Shown: positions 26,241-36,004 of the stretch, piece by piece
Layout: each line of letters opens with the position of its first letter
Numbering within the stretch: position 1 is the stretch's first letter
NCBI GenBank assembly: GCA_910587815.1
Contig: CAJUNK010000002.1
Coordinates: 1-64,000 of the forward strand
Length of the DNA stretch: 64,000 nucleotides
Reading direction: 5' to 3'
DNA from: Candidatus Gastranaerophilales bacterium
Lineage (GTDB): Bacteria > Cyanobacteriota > Vampirovibrionia > Gastranaerophilales > Gastranaerophilaceae
Made by a program: the position numbers and the translations under genes
Notes under the pieces: generated by a model
Databases searched by the model: none
Seen by the model: the letters and a program-made list of their open reading frames with translations, nothing else
Told to the model about the DNA's origin: nothing

Positions 26241-26356
26241 AATATTAATTATAATACCCAAAATGCAATATTTTTATCATGTATTTCTATGAAATTTAGG
26301 AATTTTCAAAGCAAACCAAAAAAACAGTGTATAAAAATTTATGCTAAAATATCATT

Positions 26357-26638
26357 ATGAAAAAGATTTTTGTATATTTTTTATTAATTATATTTACACA
26401 AAATACAGCTGGTGCCACCACCTTTGGCACATATCGTGCAGAATATGAGTATGGACTTTTCGATGGGATAAAATTCAACATTTTGAATAAAAAAAAGGGT
26501 GAAAAAATTCTTGATTTAAAAGAGGATGCTGACAAAAAGGTAGAAAAAACAAAAGAATCAAAAGAAATTCAAGATAAAAAAGATGATGATGAATATCAAA
26601 TGTATAAATTTATGTTAGACAACACCATACCCTTATAA
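26357..26638 (+). CDS. Small secreted or periplasmic protein
   Basis: 93 residues with a signal peptide: MKKIFVYFLLIIFTQNTAGA, likely cleaved after AGA near residue 20. The mature part is short, aromatic at its start (TFGTYRAEYEYGLF), then strongly charged (Lys/Asp/Glu) and probably disordered or helical. No family is recognised. It is convergent with tpsB, with a shared bidirectional terminator between them. Confidence 0.75.
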   Translation: MKKIFVYFLLIIFTQNTAGATTFGTYRAEYEYGLFDGIKFNILNKKKGEKILDLKEDADKKVEKTKESKEIQDKKDDDEYQMYKFMLDNTIPL

Positions 26639-26657
26639 TTATTGCAAATATTGAATT

Positions 26658-26676
26658 ATGCCAAATGTGGAATATA
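26658..26676. repeat. Dispersed 19-bp palindrome, copy 5
   Basis: atgccaaatgtggaatata differs from copy 3 at 2 of 19 positions. It lies 20 bases after the small secreted-protein gene, in the gap before the convergent tpsB. Confidence 0.55.
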
Positions 26677-26720
26677 AAAAACCACTAAAACTATAAAAAC
26701 AGAATATATTTAACATGTTA

Positions 26721-26747
26721 AAAAACCTCCCAAAAAAGGGAGGTTTT
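26721..26747 (-). terminator. Terminator between convergent genes, mainly for tpsB
   Basis: The stem aaaacctccc (26722-26731) pairs with gggaggtttt (26738-26747). The T-run is stronger in the minus direction, 30 bases beyond the tpsB stop. Confidence 0.85.
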
Positions 26748-26776
26748 AAATTTGTCACATTCTTATTGATTCAATA

Positions 26777-28561
26777 CTATAAAATGTTTGATGACAAGAT
26801 AAAGTGAACTCTGCATCCTGATGCATCTTCAGGCTTGTTACCAATTGGAACACCGATGTAAATATTGCCTGACAAGTATTTTGTCAACTTCAATATTAAT
26901 CCACCGCCTGTACTCATAATAACATCAGAACCATCAGATGATTTAACATCACCAAACCATCCCATATCATAGAATGCAGCCAATCTGATACTATCATCAA
27001 TAAAGTGAAGTTTTTCAGGAAGCACCATTCTTAGGAATGGAATAGGGAAACGCACTTCAGCTGAAGCTGTCATACCATAGTCTGAAATAAAGGTGCTTTC
27101 TTCATAACCGCGAACAGATGTCATACCGCCAACGGACATTTTTTCAGATGGTAAAAGTGCTCTGTTTGCCCATTGGCCGCCTACTTGGAAAATACCAGTA
27201 GACCTGAAAGGAAGTGCCTGCAACCTTGCAGCATTTGCCATTACCCTTACAGAATTATTGTTTGGAACGGATTTATCGCGTTTGCTAACACCAGCCCAAA
27301 ATTCATCAGTACCACCCATGCCAGGAATACCAACGCCTGTACCTACATTAAAGAATGTTTTTCCATAAAAGTCATCTTTGATATTTGTTAAATTAACTTT
27401 TGCAGTTCTTGATTTGTATTTATAATCAAAACCACGAAGCGCACCAAATGTGGTCTTTGTATCTCTGATATCAAGACCTATATCGCCATATAGTTTATAG
27501 TTATCAGTTTTAACCAATCTTCTTGAAACGGAACCAAAGAAGTTGTGAGATTTTGATTCAATGTCAAGCATTTTTAAATCTCCACCAACTTCAGCACCTG
27601 AATATGAATACCCCAAGTTCAATTTGGCTTCTTTTGTTTTTGCAATAGGAATACTGTAAAATACACCTTGGCCTATAGAATGTTTTGCAAGAGTAGTAGT
27701 TGAATATAATTGATCTCCATGGCCTGTTAAATTATAAGTACCAGCAAAGAAAATTGCCCTGTTTAAACCAGTCGTTGTAGTACCCATATCATCCCATCTA
27801 AAATCAAAATCAAGAGGGAATCTATCTGCTATGTTTAATTCTAAATTGGTAAATTCAGCACTTTCTTCGTTATCTGTTAAGGCTACCTGACCTTTCATAT
27901 ATCCGGTTGCGTTAATTTCTCTTAAAGATTCCTGAATATCACGAACATTTAAAAGCTTGCCTTCTTCAATATATTTATCTGTTAAATAAGCGTTTTTTAG
28001 ATATTTATCCTTTTCCCATTTATTTCCAGTTACTTTAATATCGCCATATTTACCTTCCATAATCATGATATGGATATTACCATCCTGCACTTTTTGGGGA
28101 GGAAGATATGCTATTGTTGAAATATAACCTCTTTGTTGATAAAAATCAGTTACCATATTTGCCATACCAACAACATCTGCAACTGTAACTTGTTCGCCAA
28201 TTTTGTCACAAATCAAATTCATCAATTCTTCTTCAGTGAAAGCAGTATAGCCGTCAAATTTAATTGAATTTAATTTAAATGTCACTTCTTTGTTTGGGAG
28301 CTTGTCAACTTCTTGTTGCATCTCCTTTTTCATTTTGATATCAACATCTTCTTTATGTTCTTTGCTTCTTTCTTCGCGGGCTTTAATTTCATATTCTTTA
28401 AACTGTCTAATGTTTGATTGGTCAATAACACCAGAGTCAAAGTTGCCAAATGGGTTTCCGATGATACCATTGCCACCTTCTGCGGCAAATGATGCACTTA
28501 CAGATAATGATAGAGAAAGCGCAATTAATGGGATATATAATCCTAAAAATCTATTTTTCAC
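26777..28561 (-). CDS. Two-partner secretion outer-membrane transporter (TpsB; FhaC/ShlB family)
   Basis: A 594-residue Omp85-superfamily pore that exports a TpsA exoprotein across the outer membrane. The signal peptide (residues 1-27, ending SASFAA) is followed by a linker and charged helix, and then a POTRA_2-type region (TFKLNSIKFDGYTAFTEEELMNLICDKIGEQVTVADVVGMANMVTDFYQQRGYI). The C-terminal half is a beta-barrel of alternating strands with the conserved VRGY motif (GGMTSVRGYEES) of the L6 loop, ending in an aromatic-poor last strand (VHFILSSNIL). It is divergent from tpsA across a 438-bp shared region, the typical arrangement of partners. Confidence 0.93.
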   Translation of the reverse strand: MKNRFLGLYIPLIALSLSLSVSASFAAEGGNGIIGNPFGNFDSGVIDQSNIRQFKEYEIKAREERSKEHKEDVDIKMKKEMQQEVDKLPNKEVTFKLNSIKFDGYTAFTEEELMNLICDKIGEQVTVADVVGMANMVTDFYQQRGYISTIAYLPPQKVQDGNIHIMIMEGKYGDIKVTGNKWEKDKYLKNAYLTDKYIEEGKLLNVRDIQESLREINATGYMKGQVALTDNEESAEFTNLELNIADRFPLDFDFRWDDMGTTTTGLNRAIFFAGTYNLTGHGDQLYSTTTLAKHSIGQGVFYSIPIAKTKEAKLNLGYSYSGAEVGGDLKMLDIESKSHNFFGSVSRRLVKTDNYKLYGDIGLDIRDTKTTFGALRGFDYKYKSRTAKVNLTNIKDDFYGKTFFNVGTGVGIPGMGGTDEFWAGVSKRDKSVPNNNSVRVMANAARLQALPFRSTGIFQVGGQWANRALLPSEKMSVGGMTSVRGYEESTFISDYGMTASAEVRFPIPFLRMVLPEKLHFIDDSIRLAAFYDMGWFGDVKSSDGSDVIMSTGGGLILKLTKYLSGNIYIGVPIGNKPEDASGCRVHFILSSNIL

Positions 28562-28999
28562 TTTTTACTTGTCCTTTTCATAAAAAATAAAATCACTATG
28601 GGTACTACTCTAATAATAGAGCATTACATATAAGACGGCAATAAACTAAATTAATGATTTTTTGTCTATTATTATTAATAGAAATAAATTATCTACTGTT
28701 CTAATAGAATATTTAAAACATTCAAAAAAATCAACATGCTAAAAATGGAGGATTTATTAAGTTTTGTAAATTTTTTTCATGCTTTACTATTATTTAATTC
28801 CATTTATTTTTCTTGTATTATCATAAATGTTACGTATTGCAAAGATTTTTTAAAACCGCGCAATTTTTATTATTTAGCGGTTTTCATTATAATATAAGAC
28901 AAAACTATATAACTATTTTTAATGAGCAAAATTTAACAACTTTATTTATTTTTGAAAGAAAAATCTTAGAAATTGTAAATATTAAAGGAAAGGCAAAAA
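28562..28999. other. Divergent regulatory region between tpsB and tpsA
   Basis: 438 bp of very AT-rich DNA with no convincing gene. It holds several short dyads with ctaataatag/ctattattattaatag-type sequences at about 28610-28690, which could be operator sites, and one stem-loop at 28852-28884. The tpsA SD (aaaggaaagg) is just before 29000. A 70-codon frame at 28813-29025 overlaps the tpsA start and is probably spurious. Confidence 0.6.
28852..28884 (+). terminator. Orphan terminator-like stem-loop upstream of tpsA
   Basis: aaaaccgc (28852-28859) pairs with gcggtttt (28877-28884), with T residues forming the 3' arm. It lies 115 bp upstream of tpsA with no gene in front, so it could be a leader attenuator or end a short RNA. 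Confidence 0.35.
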
Positions 29000-31900
29000 A
29001 TGAAATCTTTAAACAGAAAACTTAAAGCACTATTTGTTTTATTAAGTTTTGCAGCCTATATGCCAATATCCGCATTACCATCTTTGGCTGCTATTGATGC
29101 CAACACAACTCCTGATTTGAACTCTTCAATAAACGGTGGTTACGTTGGTATCAACAAAGGTGATAATAACAAATTTGACGTTAATATCAATGCAAAACCA
29201 GGCGGCGTTGCACAGTTTGATTGGAACAGCTTCAACGTTGGTTCAAACATCACAGTAGATTGGATTTTCAACAATCCAAACCAAACTGCTGTAAACAGAG
29301 TGTTAAATTCAGGCGGTATGTCCCAAATTTATGGTAAATTAACAAGCAGCTGTGCTTCAGGTTCTTGCGGACACAATAAATCCGGCAATGTTATATTAAT
29401 TAACCCTAACGGTATTTTATTTGGTGCAGGTTCAAGCGTTAATTTAAACTCTTTCACAGCATCTACAAAAGATATTAAGGGTATGCAAAATATCCAAGAC
29501 ATTATTTCATCAGGAAACTATCTTGGTGGCAAACTTCAACAATCAAATATTGCAGAAAGCCAAGGTAAAAACTATACTTTCACAGGCGATGACAAACTTA
29601 CTATGAATTACAAATGGGGTAACACAATCGCTTTTGATAAACAAACAACAATTGACAACTATGGAAACGGTATTATTGGTAAAGTTGGCCAAATCACCCT
29701 TGATGGCGCTGATTTCAACGGCGGCTTCAATTCAAAAGGCGAACCTACAACAAATGCCACATTAGTTGCTTTAATTGGTGACAAAATTGATGTTAAAAAT
29801 TCTAAAATTCAAACTTTTGTACCAAACGAAGGTACTTCAACAAACAACAACTGGGGTGTTGCAAGATCTGATGTTAAAATCATTACAGCAGATGGCGTAA
29901 ATTTTGTATATGAATCAATTGGTTCAATTGATGAATCTGGTACAAAAATTGTTGAAAAAGCTATTAATAAAGCAGATGCTGATAAATATGGCATCAATAT
30001 TGATAACTCAAGAATCTGGACAGGAAATGTTCAATTAAACGATGCAGTTCAATATTCTAATTTAGTAATTAATCACTCTCAAATCTTTGGTGATAAAATA
30101 TCTGATAACGTTGCAGGTATGATAGCAATAAAAGGCTTGAATGATGTTATCATTAAAGATTCTCAAATTGAAACAGTTAATCCAAACGGAAATGTTGAAA
30201 ACCTTGATAACTACTATGGTTTAAGATATGGCGACATTGAAGTAAGAGCTGGAAATAATATCATCATTGAAAATTCAGGTATCCAATCAGTTGGTTCTAA
30301 AATCAATGATTATGTTGGAAACAAAAAAGTTGGAAACATTGACCTTATTGCAGACAACGGTATTAAAATTACATCTGATAAACAAAAAGGTTCATTCAAC
30401 GGTAAAGAATATCATAATTACATTTCAGCAGGCGGAGATTTAAACATTGATGCAGGTTTAACAGATGTTGTAATAGATGTAGTTAAAGGCAGCCTTGTTG
30501 ATGGTCTTAAAGATGTAAACATTTCAGGCAGAAACGTTGCAATCAAAGGTGCTAATGTAACTGGCGACAAAATTACAGTAAAAGCTGGCTGGGTTGATTC
30601 TTACAAAAACCTTCCATCCTCTGATGCACACGGCGCATACGGCAGTATCGTAATTGATGATGCAGTACTTGCAACAAAAGGCGGCGCTAATGAAATCAAT
30701 ATTTTAGGTTTAAATTCTACAATCAAAGATACAGCATTAATCTATAACAATTTAAACTTCTACAATGCAACAACAAACGCTAATGGAAATAACAACAACG
30801 TATTATTAAAAGACGGTACTACAATTCTTGACAGAACAGCATCTGCAACAAATCCATTAACAATTGAAACAAATGGTATGCTTGTAATCGACCACAACCA
30901 ACTTCAACAAAAAGATTACTATGATGCACTTGCTACAAACCAAAATTCAGACATCGTATTAAAATCTGTTAACGATTTAGTATCAATCAGAAATAACTCA
31001 AACATCGTAACAAGCGGAAACATTACATTAGATGCAGCAAAAAGCGCAAGCATTTCAACATCAGATGTAACAGCAGGCAAAAACATTGTTATGCACGGTA
31101 AATCAGGCGTTACAATTGGCGATGTAATTGAACAACAAGCAGGCGATACAAATGTAATCACCAAAAAAGGTTCTAACCTAAATGCTGCTAACGGCACAAT
31201 CACATTAACAGCAGACGGTGCAGTTGCAAATGATATCAAAGGTGTTACAATCATTGCTTCAAACTTAACTTCAAAAGCAAACACAATAACTGCAAAAAAT
31301 GGCAAAGTTGCAATCCAGGCTAATGCAAATGACACAGTAAAGAGCACAATCAAAGCAACAGCAGGCAACAATACAATTTCCGCTACAAATGGCGACCTTG
31401 TTATCGATAAAGCTGATATCATCGCTTCTGCTGATAACACATTAACATCAACTAATGTAATCGGTATTCAAAATGGTTCAAATGTAACAGCAGGCGGAAA
31501 AAATGATATTACAGCAAATGGCATAGTAATTGTAAGAGATGCTTCACAAGTAACAGCAAATGGAAACAACAATATCACTTCAAATAATGCAAAAGTAAGA
31601 ATTGAAGGCGCTGGTACAAAAGTTGAATCAACAAACGCCAATGTTAATATCACTCAATACGAAACAGCTTTATTAGACAAAAACTATACAGGAACCATTA
31701 AAGCTAAAAATAACATTGCTTTAAATGTAACAGGCAAAGGTAACAATATTGAAGGTTCAAGCCTTGGTCAGTTCCAATATGGTGGCAGATTAAAATTAGA
31801 TGCAGAAAATAATATTAATCTAACAAAGACTTCAGGCGATTGGACAATTTCAAAAGTTGACCTAAACTCTAAAGAAAACACTATTAAAGCTGAAACAGGC

Positions 31901-32725
31901 AATGTAACAATCAATAACGATATCACTTTAGGTGACAAAACAAATAAAACTACTATCAAAGCAGGTAGAAACGTTAAAACAAATGGTGTTATAAACGCCA
32001 ATAAGAAAAAGTTAATCGTGAACGCTGGCAAAGAAATCGATATCGCTTTCACAGGCGTAAGCAATAAGACAGCTGGTCTTGAAATCAACTCTGATGTTAA
32101 TACTTCAGGTGTTGGAGGCAAAAACCAACAAGAAAACAACTCTAACTTAACTGGTAAAAACGTTAAATTAACAGCACAAGATGGTAATTTAACAATTGCA
32201 AAAATCAAAGCTGACAGATTAGAAATTGCAAATCCTGAAACTACAAAAATTGCAGCAGCAACCGATGGTAAAGCAGTTCTAGGGTTCGATAACATCAGCA
32301 ATGACAACAAAGGTACAGCAAATGTTGGTACAGCTTATGTTGAAGTTAGAGAACTTGCAGGATGGAACATGGATACTGATATCAACAATATCGATGCAAT
32401 GCCTGGCTTCTATCAAGAAAACTACGACCAAATTGATGGAGTTGCTAACAGACACAAAATCAGCTTTGAAGATGGTAACAGCATCCTACTTGTTTACACA
32501 AGAACAACTGACTGCGAAGAACCAATTCTTCCTGTTACCCCTCCAGGAAACGTAGATAACGCTTTAACAGAATCAACAGTTGTAAGATTACCAAGACACG
32601 AAGAAGGCGTTAGCGCAGTAGCTCCTGTATTAAACGAAATCACTGATCCTACAGCAAACATAATTATGGCAGCTGCAAGATTAGCCCTTGATGAAGAAAA
32701 CGAAGAAGACGAAGATAAATTCTAA
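29000..32725 (+). CDS. TpsA-type filamentous haemagglutinin-like exoprotein
   Basis: 1241 residues. The signal peptide is about residues 1-31 (...PSLAA). The N-terminal TPS domain (about 35-300) carries the hallmarks QFDWNSFNVG, GNVILINPNGILFG (N135-G142) and NSFTAST, the region recognised by TpsB POTRA domains. The long central part is a repetitive, Asn/Thr/Ala/Gly-rich beta-helix, with many units of the form NI.I.A..G.V.I. (for example NITLDAAKSASISTSD). It ends in a short acidic tail (EENEEDEDKF). No RGD or toxin domain was noticed. It is an adhesin or surface fibre by family; the target is unknown. It is divergent from its tpsB partner and has its own terminator. Confidence 0.92.
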   Translation: MKSLNRKLKALFVLLSFAAYMPISALPSLAAIDANTTPDLNSSINGGYVGINKGDNNKFDVNINAKPGGVAQFDWNSFNVGSNITVDWIFNNPNQTAVNRVLNSGGMSQIYGKLTSSCASGSCGHNKSGNVILINPNGILFGAGSSVNLNSFTASTKDIKGMQNIQDIISSGNYLGGKLQQSNIAESQGKNYTFTGDDKLTMNYKWGNTIAFDKQTTIDNYGNGIIGKVGQITLDGADFNGGFNSKGEPTTNATLVALIGDKIDVKNSKIQTFVPNEGTSTNNNWGVARSDVKIITADGVNFVYESIGSIDESGTKIVEKAINKADADKYGINIDNSRIWTGNVQLNDAVQYSNLVINHSQIFGDKISDNVAGMIAIKGLNDVIIKDSQIETVNPNGNVENLDNYYGLRYGDIEVRAGNNIIIENSGIQSVGSKINDYVGNKKVGNIDLIADNGIKITSDKQKGSFNGKEYHNYISAGGDLNIDAGLTDVVIDVVKGSLVDGLKDVNISGRNVAIKGANVTGDKITVKAGWVDSYKNLPSSDAHGAYGSIVIDDAVLATKGGANEINILGLNSTIKDTALIYNNLNFYNATTNANGNNNNVLLKDGTTILDRTASATNPLTIETNGMLVIDHNQLQQKDYYDALATNQNSDIVLKSVNDLVSIRNNSNIVTSGNITLDAAKSASISTSDVTAGKNIVMHGKSGVTIGDVIEQQAGDTNVITKKGSNLNAANGTITLTADGAVANDIKGVTIIASNLTSKANTITAKNGKVAIQANANDTVKSTIKATAGNNTISATNGDLVIDKADIIASADNTLTSTNVIGIQNGSNVTAGGKNDITANGIVIVRDASQVTANGNNNITSNNAKVRIEGAGTKVESTNANVNITQYETALLDKNYTGTIKAKNNIALNVTGKGNNIEGSSLGQFQYGGRLKLDAENNINLTKTSGDWTISKVDLNSKENTIKAETGNVTINNDITLGDKTNKTTIKAGRNVKTNGVINANKKKLIVNAGKEIDIAFTGVSNKTAGLEINSDVNTSGVGGKNQQENNSNLTGKNVKLTAQDGNLTIAKIKADRLEIANPETTKIAAATDGKAVLGFDNISNDNKGTANVGTAYVEVRELAGWNMDTDINNIDAMPGFYQENYDQIDGVANRHKISFEDGNSILLVYTRTTDCEEPILPVTPPGNVDNALTESTVVRLPRHEEGVSAVAPVLNEITDPTANIIMAAARLALDEENEEDEDKF

Positions 32726-32746
32726 TCAAGATAATTAAACAAATTA

Positions 32747-32785
32747 AAAAACCCGCTAAATTTAAAAATTCAAGGCGGGTTTTTT
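32747..32785 (+). terminator. Terminator of tpsA
   Basis: aaaaacccgc (32747-32756) pairs with gcgggttttt (32775-32784), followed by T. It lies 22 bases after the tpsA stop. Confidence 0.92.
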
Positions 32786-32903
32786 AATGCAAATTTTTCC
32801 TGAATTTTTCTTATATATTTTTAGTCCAAAAGGCAAGGTTGTATTAATTTAAAATTTTGTATAATATTAAATTAAATTTAAAAATATCAGAGGAATTATA
32901 AAT

Positions 32904-34967
32904 TTGAGAATTAAATATTTAACCGCAATCGGAATAACTTCTATTATGTTGTTAGGTATTGGCTTTAATGACATAGCTGCTGCGAAATGTGAAGACAACA
33001 AAAAAGTATTAAAAGCAGCTAAAAATATAATAGAAAATCCTAATCAAAAAAATATTGATTGCTATATCAATATTTTAAAAAGACGCGCAATCATTCATAG
33101 TATCAAACGTGATTGCGAAGCTCTAGCTGATGATTATAGAAGTATTTTATATTTTTTAAGAAAAGATAAAAATAGTGCAGAGTATTTAAAATATGCAAAA
33201 AAACTAAACAATGCAAATACAGCTTTGGGCTTTAAAAATACGCAAAATGAACGCCTTGAAATTGCAAAAACTCTTTATTTAGAAGAAAAATATTTTGCTT
33301 CTGCATACGAATTTTTGGAGCTTGCACAAGAAGAATATTCAAAAGAAATTTGTTATGAATATTTGGGAGATATCTCACAAAAATTTAATAATCCTGAATC
33401 TGCCATAATATTTTACAAAAAAGGACTTTTAATTGAGCCTGAAAACTATAATTTAACCTATAAAACAGGAAAAATTTATAAAGATTTAAAAAAATATGAT
33501 GAGGCTAAAGAATTTTTTGAAAAAACTATAGAATTAACGGAAGACCCTGATATTATAAACTGCATAATTAAAAGCTATGAAAATGAACTTGCAGAAAATT
33601 CTGATAACGAAAGTGTTTACGAGGTTTTAGGACTTGCTTATCAAAAAATAAAAGAATATAAAAAAACTTATGAATTATTTACAAAAGCTATCAATCTAAG
33701 CCCTGAAGATATTTTCTTAAAATATTATTTAGGCAATCTACTTTTTGATATGGGCGAATACGCACAAGCAATTAATATTTATAACTCAATCATTGCAAGC
33801 AACCCTTATGAAACACAAATCAGAATTGCAAGGGCAAAATGCTATCGCGCAACAGGAAACATAAATACTGCAATGAAAGACTATCAAGTAGTTTTAGCAC
33901 TTTATCCAAATTCTAAACAAGCTCAATACGGTATGGTTCAATTGTTTTCAGGCAAAAAAAGCATTGATGAAATAATAAAATTGTTTTACCCATTAAATAA
34001 AAAGTTTGTTCCAAATGCTGACTTTTATAATAATTTGGCAAGTATTTTATACCAAAAAAATATGGTAAAAGATGCAATATATGTTTATAAAAAATCCGTA
34101 AAAATTGCCCCAAAAGCAGCGCGTGCCTATATTCAGCTTTATAAAATATATGAACTTGAAGGACAAAATGCGAATGCTTATGAAATAATAAAACAGGCTT
34201 ATATCAATATGCCGAAAAATCTTGAAATCAGAAACATATACACCGCTGCAAACAAAAGTGCACTATCAAATAAAAGCTCCCTTGCATTATCTTATATGGC
34301 AAATAAGGAATACCATAAAGCAATTAAAATTTATAACCAAATAAATCCAAAAGATGCCTCTGTTTATGAATCTTTAGCAAATTGTTATAAATCTATGAAA
34401 AATCATAAAGCAGCAATAGATAATTTGGCAAAAGCCATAAAACTTGACCCTGTAAATTCTGATTTATACTACAATACTGCTCTTTTGTATCTTGATTTAA
34501 ATAGTAAAAAAACAGCAGAAAATTATTTAGAAAAAGCAATAGGTCTTGATAAGAAAAATTTAAAAGCAAGAAAGCTTTTAAGCTATTTAAAACAACAAGA
34601 AGTGGATGAAAGTTTAAATAAAGCATACAATTTATTCCAAAAAAAGAAATACAGAGAGACTATTGTGGAATTAAACAAGTCTGAAAAACTATACCCAAAC
34701 AACCCAAATGTATATTTTTATAAAGGTTTAACATATAAAGCACTTAATGATTTAAATAATTCTTATAAAAATTTTGCCCATACACTTCAAATGGATCGTT
34801 CATATTATACTGCGCATTTTTATATGGCAGAAATCTTAGAAAAACAAGGAAAAGAAAAACAGGCACTGGAAGAATATGAGAGATTTTTAGGTGCAGACGT
34901 ACAAGATGAAGCCAAGAGAAAAAAGGCTGAAAATAAAGTTATAGAACTTGGAAAAAAATATTATTAG
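32904..34967 (+). CDS. Large tetratricopeptide-repeat protein, exported
   Basis: 687 residues. A signal peptide (MRIKYLTAIGITSIMLLG..., cleavage near IAAA-K28) is followed by about twelve or more TPR units. Clear ones include ESAIIFYKKGLLIEPENYNL, KKTYELFTKAINLSPEDIFL, AQAINIYNSIIASNPYETQ, KAAIDNLAKAIKLDPVNSDL and NNSYKNFAHTLQMDRSYYTA. TPR superhelices bind partner proteins. A periplasmic assembly or envelope role is likely but not determined. The start is TTG 32904 with agagga about 10 bases upstream. It is followed 13 bases later by kdsB, suggesting an LPS/envelope-linked transcript. Confidence 0.88.
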   Translation: MRIKYLTAIGITSIMLLGIGFNDIAAAKCEDNKKVLKAAKNIIENPNQKNIDCYINILKRRAIIHSIKRDCEALADDYRSILYFLRKDKNSAEYLKYAKKLNNANTALGFKNTQNERLEIAKTLYLEEKYFASAYEFLELAQEEYSKEICYEYLGDISQKFNNPESAIIFYKKGLLIEPENYNLTYKTGKIYKDLKKYDEAKEFFEKTIELTEDPDIINCIIKSYENELAENSDNESVYEVLGLAYQKIKEYKKTYELFTKAINLSPEDIFLKYYLGNLLFDMGEYAQAINIYNSIIASNPYETQIRIARAKCYRATGNINTAMKDYQVVLALYPNSKQAQYGMVQLFSGKKSIDEIIKLFYPLNKKFVPNADFYNNLASILYQKNMVKDAIYVYKKSVKIAPKAARAYIQLYKIYELEGQNANAYEIIKQAYINMPKNLEIRNIYTAANKSALSNKSSLALSYMANKEYHKAIKIYNQINPKDASVYESLANCYKSMKNHKAAIDNLAKAIKLDPVNSDLYYNTALLYLDLNSKKTAENYLEKAIGLDKKNLKARKLLSYLKQQEVDESLNKAYNLFQKKKYRETIVELNKSEKLYPNNPNVYFYKGLTYKALNDLNNSYKNFAHTLQMDRSYYTAHFYMAEILEKQGKEKQALEEYERFLGADVQDEAKRKKAENKVIELGKKYY

Positions 34968-34980
34968 GAATTTTATAGAT

Positions 34981-35727
34981 ATGGAAAATATGGAAAAAAT
35001 TAAAAAAACCGCAATAATAATACCTGCAAGATTAAACTCTTCCAGATTAGAAAATAAATTACTTTTGTGTGTAAAAAATAAACCTATAATTCAGTGGGTA
35101 TATGAGGCTGCACAAAAAGCACAGCTAGCATCTAAAGTGATTATAGCCTGTGATAGTAAAGAAATTTTTAATGAAGTAAAAAAATTCAATGGATGCGTTG
35201 AAATGACATCAAAAGAACATAAATCAGGTTCAGACAGAATTGCAGAAGTTGCAAAAAGGCATCCTGAAATTGAATATGTTTTGAATCTACAAGGGGATGA
35301 GCCACAAATGAGCCCAGATGTTATAGATTCTTTAATAGATGCACTGCATAATTCTACAGCAGATATTTCAACTTTGGTGAGAAAAATTACAGATAAAGAA
35401 CAAATTGAAAGCCCAAATTGCGTAAAATGCGTATTTAACAAAGATAATATGGCGCTTTATTTTTCAAGATACCCCATTCCTTACCCAAGAAATGCAGAAA
35501 ATATTGAGTATTTTGCCCACATTGGCATGTATGCTTATAAAAAAGAAAGTCTTTTAAAAATGACATCCTGCCCTATGGCAAATATTGAAAAGGCAGAATC
35601 TTTAGAGCAATTAAGGGCTCTTTATAATGGTATGACAATTAAAATTATTCAAACAAATTTAAATCCTGTAGGCATAGATACCATACAGGATTTTGAAAAA
35701 TTTAAAAATATTGTTGAAAATAAATAA
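34981..35727 (+). CDS. kdsB: 3-deoxy-manno-octulosonate cytidylyltransferase
   Basis: Activates KDO to CMP-KDO for lipopolysaccharide core synthesis. I use ATG 34981 (MENMEKIKK), preceded by agga ten bases upstream; an earlier frame start at 34948 lies inside the TPR gene. 248 residues. Motifs: IIPARLNSSRLENKLL (nucleotide binding), SGSDRIAEV, NLQGDEP, SRYPIPYPR, HIGMYAYKK and the C-terminal IDTIQDFEKF. Cytoplasmic. Its presence indicates a KDO-containing outer membrane. Confidence 0.96.
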   Translation: MENMEKIKKTAIIIPARLNSSRLENKLLLCVKNKPIIQWVYEAAQKAQLASKVIIACDSKEIFNEVKKFNGCVEMTSKEHKSGSDRIAEVAKRHPEIEYVLNLQGDEPQMSPDVIDSLIDALHNSTADISTLVRKITDKEQIESPNCVKCVFNKDNMALYFSRYPIPYPRNAENIEYFAHIGMYAYKKESLLKMTSCPMANIEKAESLEQLRALYNGMTIKIIQTNLNPVGIDTIQDFEKFKNIVENK

Positions 35728-35740
35728 TTCAAGATATTAT

Positions 35741-36004
35741 TTATTCACCCAAAGAACAAGAACCAGGTGTATCTTCGGTTCCTTTTGTCCATGTGCCACC
35801 CAATGATGTGCAAGCCTTTTCTTGAACATCATCTGCACCTGTATTTACAGTTTCGGCAGATTTTTTCAAAGTATTAGACATATTTTGACCTAATAATTGA
35901 AGTGCAGTAACAGCAATAACTGTAACCATAGCCAAAATAAGGGCATATTCAATCAAACTTTGTGCTTTTAATTTTTTGCTAACAGGTTTTTTATTCAATA
36001 ACAT
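35741..36004 (-). CDS. Flp-type (class IVb) prepilin-like protein
   Basis: 87 residues. A basic leader (MLLNKKPVSKKLKA) precedes QSLIEYALILAMVTVIAVTALQLLG, in which the Glu5-Tyr6 pair of the mature N-terminus is characteristic of Flp/Tad pilins. Cleavage is expected after the Ala (A-QSLIEY) rather than the more usual Gly. The C-terminal region contains two cysteines (ACTSLGG...GSCSLGE) that could form a disulfide loop. No tad, prepilin peptidase or secretin genes are in the window. Convergent with kdsB. Confidence 0.85.
   Translation of the reverse strand: MLLNKKPVSKKLKAQSLIEYALILAMVTVIAVTALQLLGQNMSNTLKKSAETVNTGADDVQEKACTSLGGTWTKGTEDTPGSCSLGE

Noticed and set aside
28813..29025. 70-codon plus-strand frame before tpsA
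   Set aside because: It overlaps the tpsA SD and signal peptide in another frame, and its composition looks like translated AT-rich DNA.
30919..32310. Long minus-strand frames (173 and 180 codons) inside tpsA
   Set aside because: They arise from the repetitive, biased codon use of the beta-helix; Ala/Phe/Val-rich with no start context.
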